Assembly: GCA_021399435.1 (NCBI GenBank)
Contig: JAJTUP010000019.1
Span: forward strand, 930,001 to 994,000
Direction: 5' to 3'
Length of the DNA: 64,000 bases
DNA from: Diaporthe sp. PMI_573
Lineage: Eukaryota > Ascomycota > Sordariomycetes > Diaporthales > Diaporthaceae
The notes under the pieces: model-generated
Database searches by the model: none
Seen by the model: only the letters and a program-made list of their open reading frames with translations
What the model was told of the DNA's origin: nothing
Shown here: positions 34,826 to 45,364 of the stretch, piece by piece
Position numbering within the stretch: the first letter of the stretch is position 1
How the letters are laid out: every line of letters starts with the position of its first letter
Made by a program: the position numbers and the translations under genes

Positions 34826-36008
34826 TCAAGCGAATAAGAAGTCTTTGAGTACAGGCGACCCAGAGAACTCGGGATTCAGCAGGATACAGCTAGTGGGGCG
34901 AGTTATTTGTGTCAGCAGGACGTCCTTGATTCTGCTTGCAGGGTTGTAGGCCGTTCAGCACAGCACAGCTTACTTCAGAAAGTATTGGAGCCCGGCTCTC
35001 CTTTTCTCAAGGAATTTGGGTCTAAACCTCGATATCACGCTCTTGGGCGGCAGAGTCGGTACTGCCGCCTCGAAGTTAGGGAACGTGCTTATCAGCTGGT
35101 GCCGGAAGTCGTCAAACTCCGAGTAGCGTTTCCTTATGTTCATGAATGGGCCCTAGACAGCACAAGTGGTCAGCATACGGTTGACTGCCTCTCCCCGGGG
35201 CAGATCAGGTACTGGGTCCGCCTGCCCAAGGCCCCCCCCCCCTCGGAGTATGATGTGACGCCCGCCCACCACTCACACTTAGCGTCTGGACCCTGATGTT
35301 CCAGACGACGAAGGCTCCGATGTTGGTGGCGCTACTATTAACAATCACATGGTTCGTCACCTCGACGCTCTTGGCCCAACACGCCCTGTTCCTGTCGCGG
35401 CCGTACGACGTCCGGGTCTCCTCCGAATTGCGCTGTCGGTCGGAGGGCTCGCCGTCGTCATCCTCTGCCTCGTTGTCCTGCAGTGTGATTGCGCCGGGCA
35501 CGAGGCTCTCGGTGGATTGGTTACCATGGTAGGCGCGTGATGCGCCGCCGGTGCGGTTCGTGGTGTGGCCGTGCGCCCAGTAGGGCGGGGACGTTACTGA
35601 AGGCGAGGTCACGACAGACACTTCTGGGGTGGTTTCTAGGCGGTGGTGACTCTGATGGTCGGGTTCAGGTACAGGCTCGACGGTGGATAAGGGTGTCGGC
35701 GGAAGGTCGGCGCCGTCGGGACTGTGGTCGGCGGGGTTGTGTGATGATGGTTCCTGTCCGTCGTCGAAGCCGTCGTTGATGGCGTCCATGGTAGCGCCGT
35801 TCGTCAAGGCACTGGGCTGCTCGTGGGTGTAATTGTGGTTGCTTGTTACGAGGTCGTCCTCGCTACCGTCGTGTGCCGGGTCGAATGCTGGGAACTGCTC
35901 CGTCGCAACACTGTCGTCGTCACCTGCGACGCGCTTGGTGGTCCCATTCCCGTCGACCCGGCCGTTCAAGCTGCCGGTCGAGATGCGAGGGTGTGCGGCC
36001 GACGCCAT
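34826..36008 (-). CDS. YPT35: PX-domain protein YPT35 family, three exons
   Basis: Exons are complement(36008..35277), complement(35152..34974) and complement(34889..34826), 324 aa. Introns start GTGAGT and GTAAGC and end TCTAG and ACTAG. Exons 2 and 3 are hidden in the unspliced frames. Residues 1-200 are acidic, Ser/Asn-rich and probably disordered. About 205-324 is a PX domain: ACWAKSVEVTNHVIVNSSAT, GAFVVWNIRVQTL, NIRKRYSEFDDFRHQL (the RRYSEF-type phosphoinositide-binding block), the Pro-rich loop PTLPPKS, FRPKFLEKRRAGLQYFL, and a final CILLNPEFSGSPVLKDFLF. PX domains bind PI3P on endosomes and vacuoles. In yeast Ypt35 recruits Vps13 to these membranes. The start at 36008 is preferred, though an in-frame ATG at 36113 adds 35 residues. 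Confidence 0.9.
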
Positions 36009-36575
36009 GAAGCCATTGAGTGAGGCCACTAACAGACCTCGATTGAAGCTTGCAATCCGGCTGGTGAGGGGAGGAGAGAGTTGCCCTGTGATGCGGGTGG
36101 GAAAGGGGAACAAACATGCACACGGACAAGCAACGTCAAGTTTTCGAGAAGGACGGGATCGATTGAATTGGGCTAGCCAAGCTCCCGTGGGGCAATCCGG
36201 GTGCTACTGCACGTTCCCTGTACTCCTGCAGCACGAGCGTACAAGTACGTACATGTTGTGAGGAAATTGCCGGCTGTTACTCCCGTGCACCTAACCTAAT
36301 AGACTCGCTCCTGTTGCTTTCTTTCTCGTGTGAGCCAAACAAATGCTCGCCAAACAAATGCTCGCCAAACAAATGCTCGCCAAACAAATGCTCGCCAAAC
36401 AAATGCTCGCCAAACAACAGGATCAACCCTCCCGCACAAGATGTTGTGAAGGCATGCGAAGCAAGAGGAATGGGAGAGCTGCAGTTAACACTTCTGAGGT
36501 TCCGTCCTCGAGTATGGGCGTCCACCCACCGGCCCATTGCGGGCTGCGCGGTATGCCGGTGTCGACCCGGACTCG
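36009..36575. promoter_or_regulatory. YPT35 upstream region with tandem repeat
   Basis: Non-coding spacer between YPT35 and the NLR relic. It carries the 15-nt tandem repeat described separately. No gene recognised. Confidence 0.5.
36335..36417. repeat. tandem repeat, 15-nt unit CCAAACAAATGCTCG, 5 full copies plus part
   Basis: Five perfect copies (36335-36409) and a partial sixth. Because the unit is a multiple of three, every frame stays open through it (for example MLAKQ or CSPNK on the plus strand), which creates artificial open frames. It lies about 330 nt upstream of the YPT35 start. Confidence 0.95.
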
Positions 36576-37288
36576 CTACGTGCGTGCGCTGAGGCGCCCG
36601 CCTCCGGGAGCAACATAAGCATGGATATCGCTTGTGACATTGTGCTCTAGGGCTACTCGGTAGGAGGCCATGACCCCGATTGTTCTCTCCAGTGAATAGT
36701 TGCTGCGACCTGTGCAGAGTATGCGGACGGTGACACCTCGCACATTAATAATATGATCCAGCCCCTGATTAACGAACTCATCGATATCTTTACATTCATC
36801 CAGAGCGTCTATGACGGTGGTAACAACAGAAAAGGTCTGGATCATCGTGGTGAATAAGGCGAGTTGGTCGCTCAAGTCAGGTGTTCCCTGATCTCCTTCT
36901 CTTTGAACGACCACATAACCCTCCTCCCAAAATTGCGCAGTTCCTGACCTTGGATTTGCTGGCACCGCTTAACAGACCTGTCGACCAGGAGCAGTGACTC
37001 TTTGCACTCGTGCAGAATTCCGGTGTCTGCCACGTGTTTGAGCCCGGGCCTGCGCAACTCGGCACCCAGGTCTTTCTCTGGAAAGTCATGATGTCCTTGC
37101 TCGGCTAGAGTCTGAAGCTGATCCAGAACAGAGCTGAGGGCTGCCGCTTCACAGAGCAGTTCTCTGAGCTCCTGTGGTGCCCGATGAACGGTGGCCAGGA
37201 ACGTATAGCCCTTGGCAAGTATCGGGACACCGGTCTTGCTCATATAATCTGCGTGACCTGCCAGGGTACGGTACTTTGCGTGCAGCAC
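36576..37288 (-). pseudogene. decayed NACHT/NLR-like (STAND NTPase) gene fragment
   Basis: Two minus-strand frames that overlap at 36872-36965 together make a broken gene. The upstream piece (37288-36872) resembles the N-terminal helical region of fungal NLR-like proteins: KGYTFLATVHRAPQELREL, then KHVADTGILHECKESLLLVD and RCQQIQGQELRNFGRRVMW. The downstream piece (36965-36576) holds the Walker B-like VVTTVIDALDECKDIDEF and the sensor-like VRILCTGRSNYSLE typical of NACHT domains. The Walker A loop expected between them is missing, and a frame change joins the pieces. No winged-helix or ankyrin/WD repeats follow. Such genes act in heterokaryon incompatibility and innate immunity in fungi. This copy can hardly be functional. 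Confidence 0.72.
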
Positions 37289-40200
37289 GCAAGCAATGAC
37301 TTGGTGTTCTCAGTTCATTGCCATCCTGGAAGGCTCAGTTGAAATAAATAAATACATCTCGTTAGCAATTTAGCAGTTGGTATGGGCATTGAAAATGTCC
37401 CAGTTTTTACCCCCAACGGCGGGATTTCAATGTCAAAGTGATCTCAGCCAACACTATTGTTGCCAGGAAATATTAGCCCGAAAGAGCTTTCATCTACTTC
37501 TCTGCAACATCCTATCACCACGGTAAAAGGTGGCCCTAGTGTTTTTGGCTCTGCGCTGGCCACACCACTGCTTAGGGTCTCTAGCAGGAGGCAGCTGCAT
37601 CACGCACCATCTTCCAGGCCAAATTGACAAACCCCTCCTCAATAAGACCCTCTGTCTCCCCCCAGGGTACTCTGAATGTACCTGAGTTGAATTTGGGGGA
37701 CCATATTACAATATCCTTCTGCCGCTCCTCGCCCATCTCCTCCAGCTGCGCTCAGATAATTGAATTCGAGATGCCTGTAGACATGGATGCACAAGTGAGG
37801 GAACCTGTGATCGTTTGAACAACCGTGACGAACTCGCCACGGTGAACAGACTCAAGTTTTCAATACGCAAGTCAGGAGTGCTGCAACATTTGAATCGAAG
37901 GAGGAAGAAAGAGAGGGAACCAGTATAAAGAGTACATAGTGGATCTGGCCAGCCAGAGATAGACAGCAAAACCCAAATATTGGTTGTACCTGAAATGTGA
38001 AAAACTCGCATTTGAAACTTGGACTTCATCGCCTACAGGCAATTGATTCCTAAGAACATGTGACTTGTTGAGTCTAAATATGCTTCCATTTGGATTCAAA
38101 ACATTGTGCTCTGTCCAATACTTCCTGTGTGATCCAGGACAAGTTCCGCCTTATCAAATCTGCACTTGAGCAGTTGCCCATTAGACTCTCATCGACATAC
38201 TTTACCTAGTCTAGACCGGCCTCTAAAGGCACACCATGGAGCAAGGGAAATTTGCCAAGGGAATAACAATTTTTCCACGTCATCGGATTTACAGTTGAGC
38301 AACTGAGATGGCTGCTGGCAGCAGACGGAATTGTGGCCATGCTGGGGCTTTGTGTTCTAGTATTGGCTCCAGCAGCGAACATTATGTAACACATTACGAG
38401 GTCTGTTACTTGTCATGATTGTGATTGATCATTGGCATGCCGTGCCCCCGTGCGTACTGATCGCTGGTAATTCACACCTGGGGCTAGGAGCAGAACATCA
38501 CCATAATCCATCGTGATCACCAGCCGCTTCCAAAACCAGCGTCTACACGAAGGCTGATCCTGGCTTTATTGTACGGCGACAAGCCGTGGCAAAAGCAAAT
38601 CTGAAGGATCTTCTGGCATATCAAGCAGAAGCAAAACATCCTCGATCAGCATGCAAGCCAAGGCTGTGGGAACCTTCCAACGCAGGCCTCCCCGACAAGC
38701 GGGTTGACGGGTAGGCCCAATTCTTGTCGTCAGAAACAACCTTGGAATCAACATTATATCCTCAATGGCCTCTCGAGCCAGTCGAGGTTGCTTAGGAGCT
38801 AGGCTTAGGAGCTAGGAGACTGGATCGCAACCGTCAGGCTTGGTATCTGTCAATAGACATTTAGAAGGTGGAGACAACCACTCTGGCAACGGTGGCAGGT
38901 TAGGCAATGATCGCTGTGCCCCAGCAACAGGCCCACCTGGACAACGTCCACACTGCCCACTGATCCGCATCACAGCAAGCTCCATTCGCCAGCAGCCGGC
39001 CGGCGGGTGCGGGGGGAGGAATGTCCTAGATCCTAACTGCTCCTAACAAGACTGACCATTTCTGGCGTACTTGGAGCCTGGCAACATTTGTCCGACCAGA
39101 AAAAGAAGCTCGTATCCATAGCTTGGTGGGCTTTCATGTTGCCACCCAATCCGGTGGCCCAGATGTTCCGGGGCAAAGGTTGTGAACTCCCCACCCGAGG
39201 CCACAACATGCAACCCCTTCGTAGGACATCGTCCGTGGGGCATAGACCGTGCTCCGCAATGCGGCTCACTTTTTCGGCGACTCTCCTGACCCCAAGCCGA
39301 GGACCGGCAGAGGAGGAGGAGGAGGAGCAGCAGCAGCAGCCAGCAGCACTCCAACCCAGCACCCACAGCAGGGTGGCCGGCCCGTATTCAAAATCGTGCG
39401 AGTCTTGTCCCAACACTGGCGGCGGAAGATCTGGAGACACAAGGGCATGCTAGCTGCTTGCGTCTAATGCACGGCCCGCCCGATCTGAGGAGCCCGGGTG
39501 CCACCCACCCGCAGGAAGCTGCCTGTTTCCCCCAAGCCTGCAAGCCTGCCACCCTTCCCGGCGCGGAGGTTAAGGGTCCTGGGGCGAAGGGGAGAGGTGG
39601 CTCGCTGAATACGAAGTTCCAGCCACCTTTGATAAAGCTGCGCTGGCCTCGTGATGGGTGAGACCAGAGGCAGAACCTTCGCTTGCACACGGCCGGCTCT
39701 GGCTGATTGCCTCCCAGAGAAACAGGTGCACGCAAAATGAGCGACGTCTCGGTGGGCGGCGTTGCACTCTGTTCTGGGGCCCCCAACCACCGAGAGGGCC
39801 CCGCAAGGATGGCAGCTTGAGATAAGCTTGCCAGCTCTGTGTGCCGGACAGACGGGGCGATGCTTACACAGTACGTACTGTACAACATCGAGCTTGTGGG
39901 ACGCACAGAGGATTGATTGCCCTGCCGACCGCCCTCATTCCACTGGCCATCCATCCCCTCTGCAGGCCAAGGATCGCCATGGCACCGTCCCCTCCGACGA
40001 GTCCCTCCGACGAGTCCCTCCGACAGCCAGGCCAGTCGGTCTGGGGTTGAGGAAAATGAACAATTCGAGGCGACCAGGGATGAGATGGCGGCAGTTCGAC
40101 CGGACGGTTCACCACGGAGGTGATCCCTTGGGAATACCGCTCGGATCGATACCTTGGACCCCTGCACGGGCAGTCTCTTTGTAGGGTGCCGACGGAAGAC

Positions 40201-40912
40201 TGAATCCTAAACTGACGTCCCTGCCCAATCAAAGGGTCCAATTGATTCGGTTGGCGGTCGAGAGTTCGGATTTCCTCCCACCACCGCCGCCAGACCTCCG
40301 GGGATTCGAGCCCAGCCTAACCCAAATGGGGTCGAGCTCAAGTCTAAGTTGCTCCACATTCTCCATACCCAAAGCAGCTGTGTCTTCCTGCAAGGACAGG
40401 GGCCCTAGCTCTAATGCCTCCTTTATTGCCCGTGTGATTTCTTCTTAAGACGCTTCCCCGGGATTCGAGCCTCTTCCTCCACAGCTCTTCTTCCTGACAT
40501 CCCGTCTCCTTTTTTGGAAAGTCGTCTGTCTCTGTCTCTGTGGTCTGTGGTGGTTGTCACTCGCTGTTTCCCCCCAAAAGTCCATCAGGCATAACATTTG
40601 GCCTGCACTGTGTCCGCCTCGCTTGGACCGGTACCTAGCCGTGCCACATTCCCAATTTACATCGGTGCTTTGAGTCGTTTACATTACCTTGGCTCCTTCC
40701 CGGAAGTGTAAGTCTGGTAGAAGACACGGAAAGCACTCCCTCAGCACCCTTCGACCACTTCCAGACCTCTGTCGTCTTCTCTCGCCTTTTCTAAATCTGC
40801 CGAAGCCTCAACCAACATTGTGCGATACTGACCGAAGGCTGCCCAAGGCTACCTTTGAGCGGCACACCACATCGTCATCCACTAAGCACTGCTCAGACAC
40901 TCTCTCGACACG
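37289..40912. other. 3.6-kb gene-poor region
   Basis: No convincing gene. 37300-38560 is more A/T-rich than its surroundings and adjoins the NLR relic, consistent with decayed accessory DNA. 39300-40200 is GC-rich with overlapping spurious frames on both strands. A GACGAGTCCCTCC 13-nt repeat (two to three copies) lies near 39995-40030. The last 400 nt is pyrimidine-rich and is the likely promoter and leader of the GPI protein gene. Confidence 0.45.
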
Positions 40913-41651
40913 ATGCCGTCATTCGGTACAGTTCTTCTGGCGGTGGCCACCGCGTTTGTCGCCACTGTCCAGGCAGACTACAGGATCGAACCCAGCAGCG
41001 TTCCGCTGAGCACAAGGAGTGAGTAGACCTGTCTCGGCTGAAGCATCTTCTCGACTTGGTCCAGGCCGCTGATTCCGCGCCACCAGAGAACTGGTGCCAG
41101 TCTGAAATCAGCACGTGTCCGTCAATCTGTCGGGACCAGTCAGGCACAGGCGCCCAGGTGAACACCTGTGATCCGGTACGTCCTTCCCTCCGGGAGATGT
41201 GAATGACCGAGGCCAGTCCCTAACACGCATGTGTTGTTCCCAGGAAACTCTCACATACGGATGTCTCTGCGGCGACAACACGCAACCTAATGTGTCCGAG
41301 TACTCACTGACGCTTCCCTACTTCGTCTGCACGGAGTGGGGGAACCAGTGTGTGAAGGATTGCGGCTGGAACAGCACCTGCGCGAGCGTTTGCAGGCAGG
41401 ACCACCCCTGTGGGGCTACAGACCCCAGCCCTGCCAACACGAGCTCGACGGCGACAGCCTCAGCAACCGCCAGCTCGGCCTCTGCGGATTCGACTACAGT
41501 CTTTAACGGCCCGGCTGGATCGAGTGATTCGTCATCGTCATCGTCGTCCTCTAGCGGCGCCGCAAAGGCACCTTCATTGGAGACAGCCAGATTGTACGCC
41601 ATGAGTGGTACGCTGGGAGTCTTCTTTATGGGTTTCGCGTACCTGCTGTAA
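40913..41651 (+). CDS. secreted GPI-anchored Cys-rich protein (DUF7707-like), three exons
   Basis: Exons are 40913..41018, 41087..41175 and 41244..41651, 200 aa. Introns are GTGAGT...CCACCAG and GTACGT...TTCCCAG, both 68 nt. An earlier GGTCCAG acceptor in intron 1 would give an immediate stop and is rejected. Residues 1-21 are a signal peptide (MPSFGTVLLAVATAFVATVQA). The mature domain has a regular cysteine pattern: NWCQSEISTCPSICRDQSGT, NTCDPETLTYGCLCGDN, YFVCTEWGNQCVKDCGWNST and CRQDHPCG. A Ser/Thr/Ala-rich stalk follows, with a C-terminal hydrophobic helix (LYAMSGTLGVFFMGFAYLL), which is the pattern of a GPI-anchor signal. It is probably a plasma-membrane or cell-wall protein. I recall this cysteine framework from a fungal family of unknown function annotated DUF7707. 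Confidence 0.87.
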
Positions 41652-43425
41652 GAGAAACTTGTCACCTGTTGGCTGGGGAAGAGGGCGGGGGGCTCTGATG
41701 TCGGAGGTCCGGCCTTCGGGCAGGGCTTGTCTCGCGTTCCTCAGCAACGCCCACTCGCCTTAGGAACGCATCAATCGGCAGAGGCTTGCCCCCAGAAGGA
41801 GTGCTTTGCATATATGCACCCCACACTTACAAAAACACCGGAGCGACTAATGTCTAAACACGTGCGCGGCGTCGGTCAATCATTGAATCAGGAGCGTGGG
41901 TTTTCATGGGAAGGCGTTTTACTGCTCTAGTCTTTAGGATTCACATAGTTGGTAGTATCAGCATCAAGAAGCGATTTCGTGCGCAGAGCCCGGGCTGTTG
42001 GCACTCGACAGATTGGCACAGTGTAGTCATTCAAAAATCCAAGCGGTCTGAGAGATTGTGACACGGAGACCCAAAACTGCAGGCCTGACGACCCAATGTG
42101 ACGTTCATTACGAAGTAATTCATTGCCTGCACTTGGTCCCCCCTCCCCCTCCGGGCCTTGTCGCTCCAGGCAGGGTTCTCAGCTGCAGGCCGAAGAGGCC
42201 AAGAGGGTCGAGCTGTGATTGCGGTGACCCCCACACCAATAGAGCACCAGATTCATCCAAACAGGGTTCGGAGAGGGTATAGATCTCACTGTCCTGGTGC
42301 AACCTCGCTACTTGGGTCGAATTCGCGCTTGGTGCGGCAGCTGCATGATTTCCTTTCACATCCTGTTCGTTCTCGGCATGCTGCGATTGTCGTGTCCTCC
42401 TCCTCGCCTTACCCCCTCCATGTTGTCTCGGCACGGCGAGCTGAGCCATTGGGACTTTCACGTGTCAGCAGCGAGCAGCTCTCAGAAAGAGGAACAACCA
42501 TCCGCCAACCAGGACAGCTTGGCAACGCCCGCGGCCTGGGCATTTGCGCAGGTCTGTCATGTCCTCAACTCATAGGAACTTTATCGGCTCATGAGGAGGG
42601 ACTGCCCCTCTCAGCATTGACCAAGGCAACTAACAAGCTGAATGGTGAGCGAGAGCACTGCTGCATGAGGACTTTTTCTAGAAGCTCGGCTGCGGGCTCG
42701 TGCAAGCCAGGGGTACCCCAGCCCAATTTGAAAGGACCCCGCGGGACCTCGGAGTCGAAGTGGCTATTGACAGAGTCCTCTCACCCATGCACTCAGCCTC
42801 TGGGACGAGTACAGCCGGACGGGCTACACAGCAGAGTCCCACACGCGATTCGTTGAGGTGTGGCCGAGCTCGGGATGGCTTGGAAGGGAGGAGAGGTGCA
42901 GGGCGAGCTGAACCTCGACTGTTACTGAAGATGCCGTACACAGCACAGCCAGCAGGCATGTGAGTGGGACAAGCTGCAGGGGTCATGGATGAAGTGCTGA
43001 GCTGGCCAATCAAGCAAGCAGCGCCTGCCTCCACCAGTGACGAATCTGGGTCTTTGGCAGGTCGCCATCTCCCGAGCCTCGAAACGCAACTAGGAACAAG
43101 CTCTTCCAAGGTTCTCAGTCTCCCGACTCTTGATCAACTCGTCCGGCCTGGCCTCGGGACACTGCCACTCCCACCCCACAACAAGCATGCTGCTTCTGAA
43201 GGCATAAACCAAACACACGCCACCGCCTCGCCTCGCCTCGCCTCGCCTCTTCTTCTGCTTCAAACATTTGCACCGCATCCTCGCTCCATCTGGGCTGCCG
43301 CAGCACCAACCATACAATGGCCCCCAACAGCAGTTCGTGACCCCTCTCCCTCACACCCCGGCGGCAGGACCCTGCGCAACCTCCTGGGCTGCTCATGTGC
43401 TTCGCTGCCCTGAGGAGCCCCCGGC
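41652..43425. other. intergenic region upstream of the phosphotransferase gene
   Basis: 1.8 kb with overlapping spurious frames only. A CGCCT pentanucleotide repeat (about five copies, 43225-43250) lies about 180 nt upstream of the proposed phosphotransferase start. Confidence 0.5.
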
Positions 43426-44970
43426 ATGGCCACCATGGGTGCAACCGTGCCAGCCCTCTTGCCGACGCCGAGTGCTAACACCAAACCTCGTGGCCTGCAG
43501 AAGAAGCCGCCGCCGAGTGCGTCTCAGAAGACGCCCTGGTACATCTCAAGTCGTATCAGTATTCTGCAGTCGACAAGTCGCCGGTTTCATACTACATCCT
43601 TCGACCATACGTACGTGCCAATCCTCGCCTCGGAACCTGCCCTCGCCGCGAGCCCTCCCGCGCCGACCGCCCGAGCACCGCAAGAATCGCAGCCAGCTAA
43701 CATGTCTATGGGCGGTAGTGGAACTGGGCCGCAGGTCTACTGCCAGTATGGATGGCGCCGAACATGGTGACGCTCGTCGGCTTCTTCTTCATCCTGGCTA
43801 ATGTTGGACTACTTGCCCTGTTCGTGCCGGATCTAATAGGCCCGGTATGTTCACCTGCCCCTGGACCGTCGAGCCTCGCCTATGGACAGGTAGTCCACGG
43901 ACGAATAGGCGCAGCTAACCGCTGTTCCACATCAGGGGCCCTCATGGCTGTACTTCAGCTTCGCACTCGGCCTCTTCATGTACCAAACCATGGACAACAT
44001 AGATGGCAAACAAGCGCGGAGGACGGGTACATCGAGCGGTCTCGGCGAGCTTTTCGACCACGGAATCGATTCTCTCAACTGCACCCTTGCGTCGCTCCTC
44101 GAGACGGCCGCCATGGGGCTCGGCACCTCCAAGACGGGCGTCTTCACCGCGCTATGCCCATGCATCCCCATGTTCTTCTCCACCTGGGAGACATACCACA
44201 GCCACACGCTCTACCTGGGTTTCATCAACGGTCCGACAGAAGGCCTCCTCATCGCGGCTTCTATCATGGCTCTGTCTGGGGTCTACGGCCCGCAGATTTG
44301 GACGACCCCCGTCGTCAAGGTTCTAGGGGAGGACTACACCTTCGGCTACGCAGAACAGCTGGGCGATCTTGCCGTGCGTGACGTGTGGGCACTTACAATC
44401 ATAGGGGGCTTGTTCGTCCATGTGCCGGGTTGTATAAAGCACGTGATCGAGGCGCGCCGCAGACAGAAGCTACCTATTGCGCCCGTCTTCCTCGAGTGGA
44501 CCCCCATGGCTGTCTACACATTCTCCATCGGATTCTGGTTGTACAGCCCTTTTTCCACGCTACGCCGCGAGAACCACCTTGTGCTGTTCTGCCTAACCAT
44601 GAGCTTCGTCTTTGGGCGCATGACGACCAAGATGATCCTCGCGCACCTGACGCGCCAGCCCTTCCCATACTGGACCGTCATGCTGTTCCCACTGGTCGGT
44701 GGCGCCATATTGGGTAACCTGCCACGGTTTGGACTGCCTGCAGTCACTGCTGAGGTAGAAACGGCATACCTGTACGGGTATTTCGTCTTCGCCATGATTG
44801 CATATTTCCGTTGGGCGTTCTTAGTGACTGGCTCCATCTGCAACTACCTGGGCATCAGGGCGTTGACGGTGCCGCCCGAGAAGATCGCAGAAACCAGGAG
44901 AAGAGAGCAAGCGGAGGAGGCAGGCAAAGCAACGAACGGCAACGTCGCGAATGGCAAGAAGGCACAATAG
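43426..44970 (+). CDS. EPT1/CPT1: CDP-alcohol phosphotransferase (choline/ethanolamine phosphotransferase), four exons
   Basis: Exons are 43426..43438 (tentative), 43501..43610, 43719..43844 and 43936..44970, 427 aa. Introns 2 and 3 (GTACGT...GGTAG, GTATGT...ATCAG) are firm: they join YYILRPY to WNWAAGLLPVWMAPN and then to PSWLYFSFALGLFMYQ. Intron 1 is inferred from a GCTAAC branch site and CTGCAG acceptor with a weak GTGCAA donor, so the first five residues are uncertain. The catalytic CDP-alcohol motif DGx2ARx8Gx3Dx3D is complete (D106, G107, A110, R111, G120, D124, D128). Eight or so hydrophobic segments follow, and a Lys/Asn-rich tail. It transfers phosphocholine or phosphoethanolamine from the CDP form to diacylglycerol in the ER, the last step of the Kennedy pathway. 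Substrate preference cannot be told from sequence. Confidence 0.92.
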
Positions 44971-45364
44971 GGCTTGCGTCAAGGAAGCGCGCAGCAGGAA
45001 GCGGGCCCCTGGTGTCTCGTGAGGCAAAGGCAAAAGTGCAAGAGTGGATTAAGCAGTAATGGGGGGGGGGATTGCTTTATCTTCTTCTTCAGACCTACAA
45101 CGTTTGCTTTAGACTCCACTTGCGGTCCAGAGCGCTCGATGAGCTCTAACAGCACTGGACTGGCTGAATGGCTGAAATACCGTTATGAGCCAGAGCTCTT
45201 TTTATATCATCATTTTGCATTGGAAATGGCGTCGGGACGGCACAGCCGCAACAGGGCCAGTTGATTTCAGAATAACGACACTAAACCCATACCAATAAGA
45301 AATACGGCAGAGCGCATATTCTCCCGACAAAGATCTCTATCAAAAGCTGGGAACCACCCGAGCC
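44971..45364. other. convergent intergenic region
   Basis: Spacer between the 3' ends of the phosphotransferase and ABC transporter genes, with a G homopolymer at 45061-45070. No gene. Confidence 0.6.

Noticed and set aside
36277..36618. Short frames with MLAKQ, CSPNK or EHLFG repeats
   Set aside because: All arise from the 15-nt minisatellite read in different frames. No start context or flanking coding sequence supports a gene.
39388..40167. 259-codon minus-strand open frame
   Set aside because: No family resemblance, overlapping plus-strand frames of similar quality, and low-complexity stretches. Treated as chance.
40290..40480. GGGATTCGAGCC sequences resembling a tRNA T-arm
   Set aside because: No matching acceptor, D- or anticodon-arm could be folded around either copy, so no tRNA is called.
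42158..42856. 232-codon plus-strand open frame
   Set aside because: Ser/Arg-rich random-looking translation without motif. Lies in the promoter region of the phosphotransferase gene.
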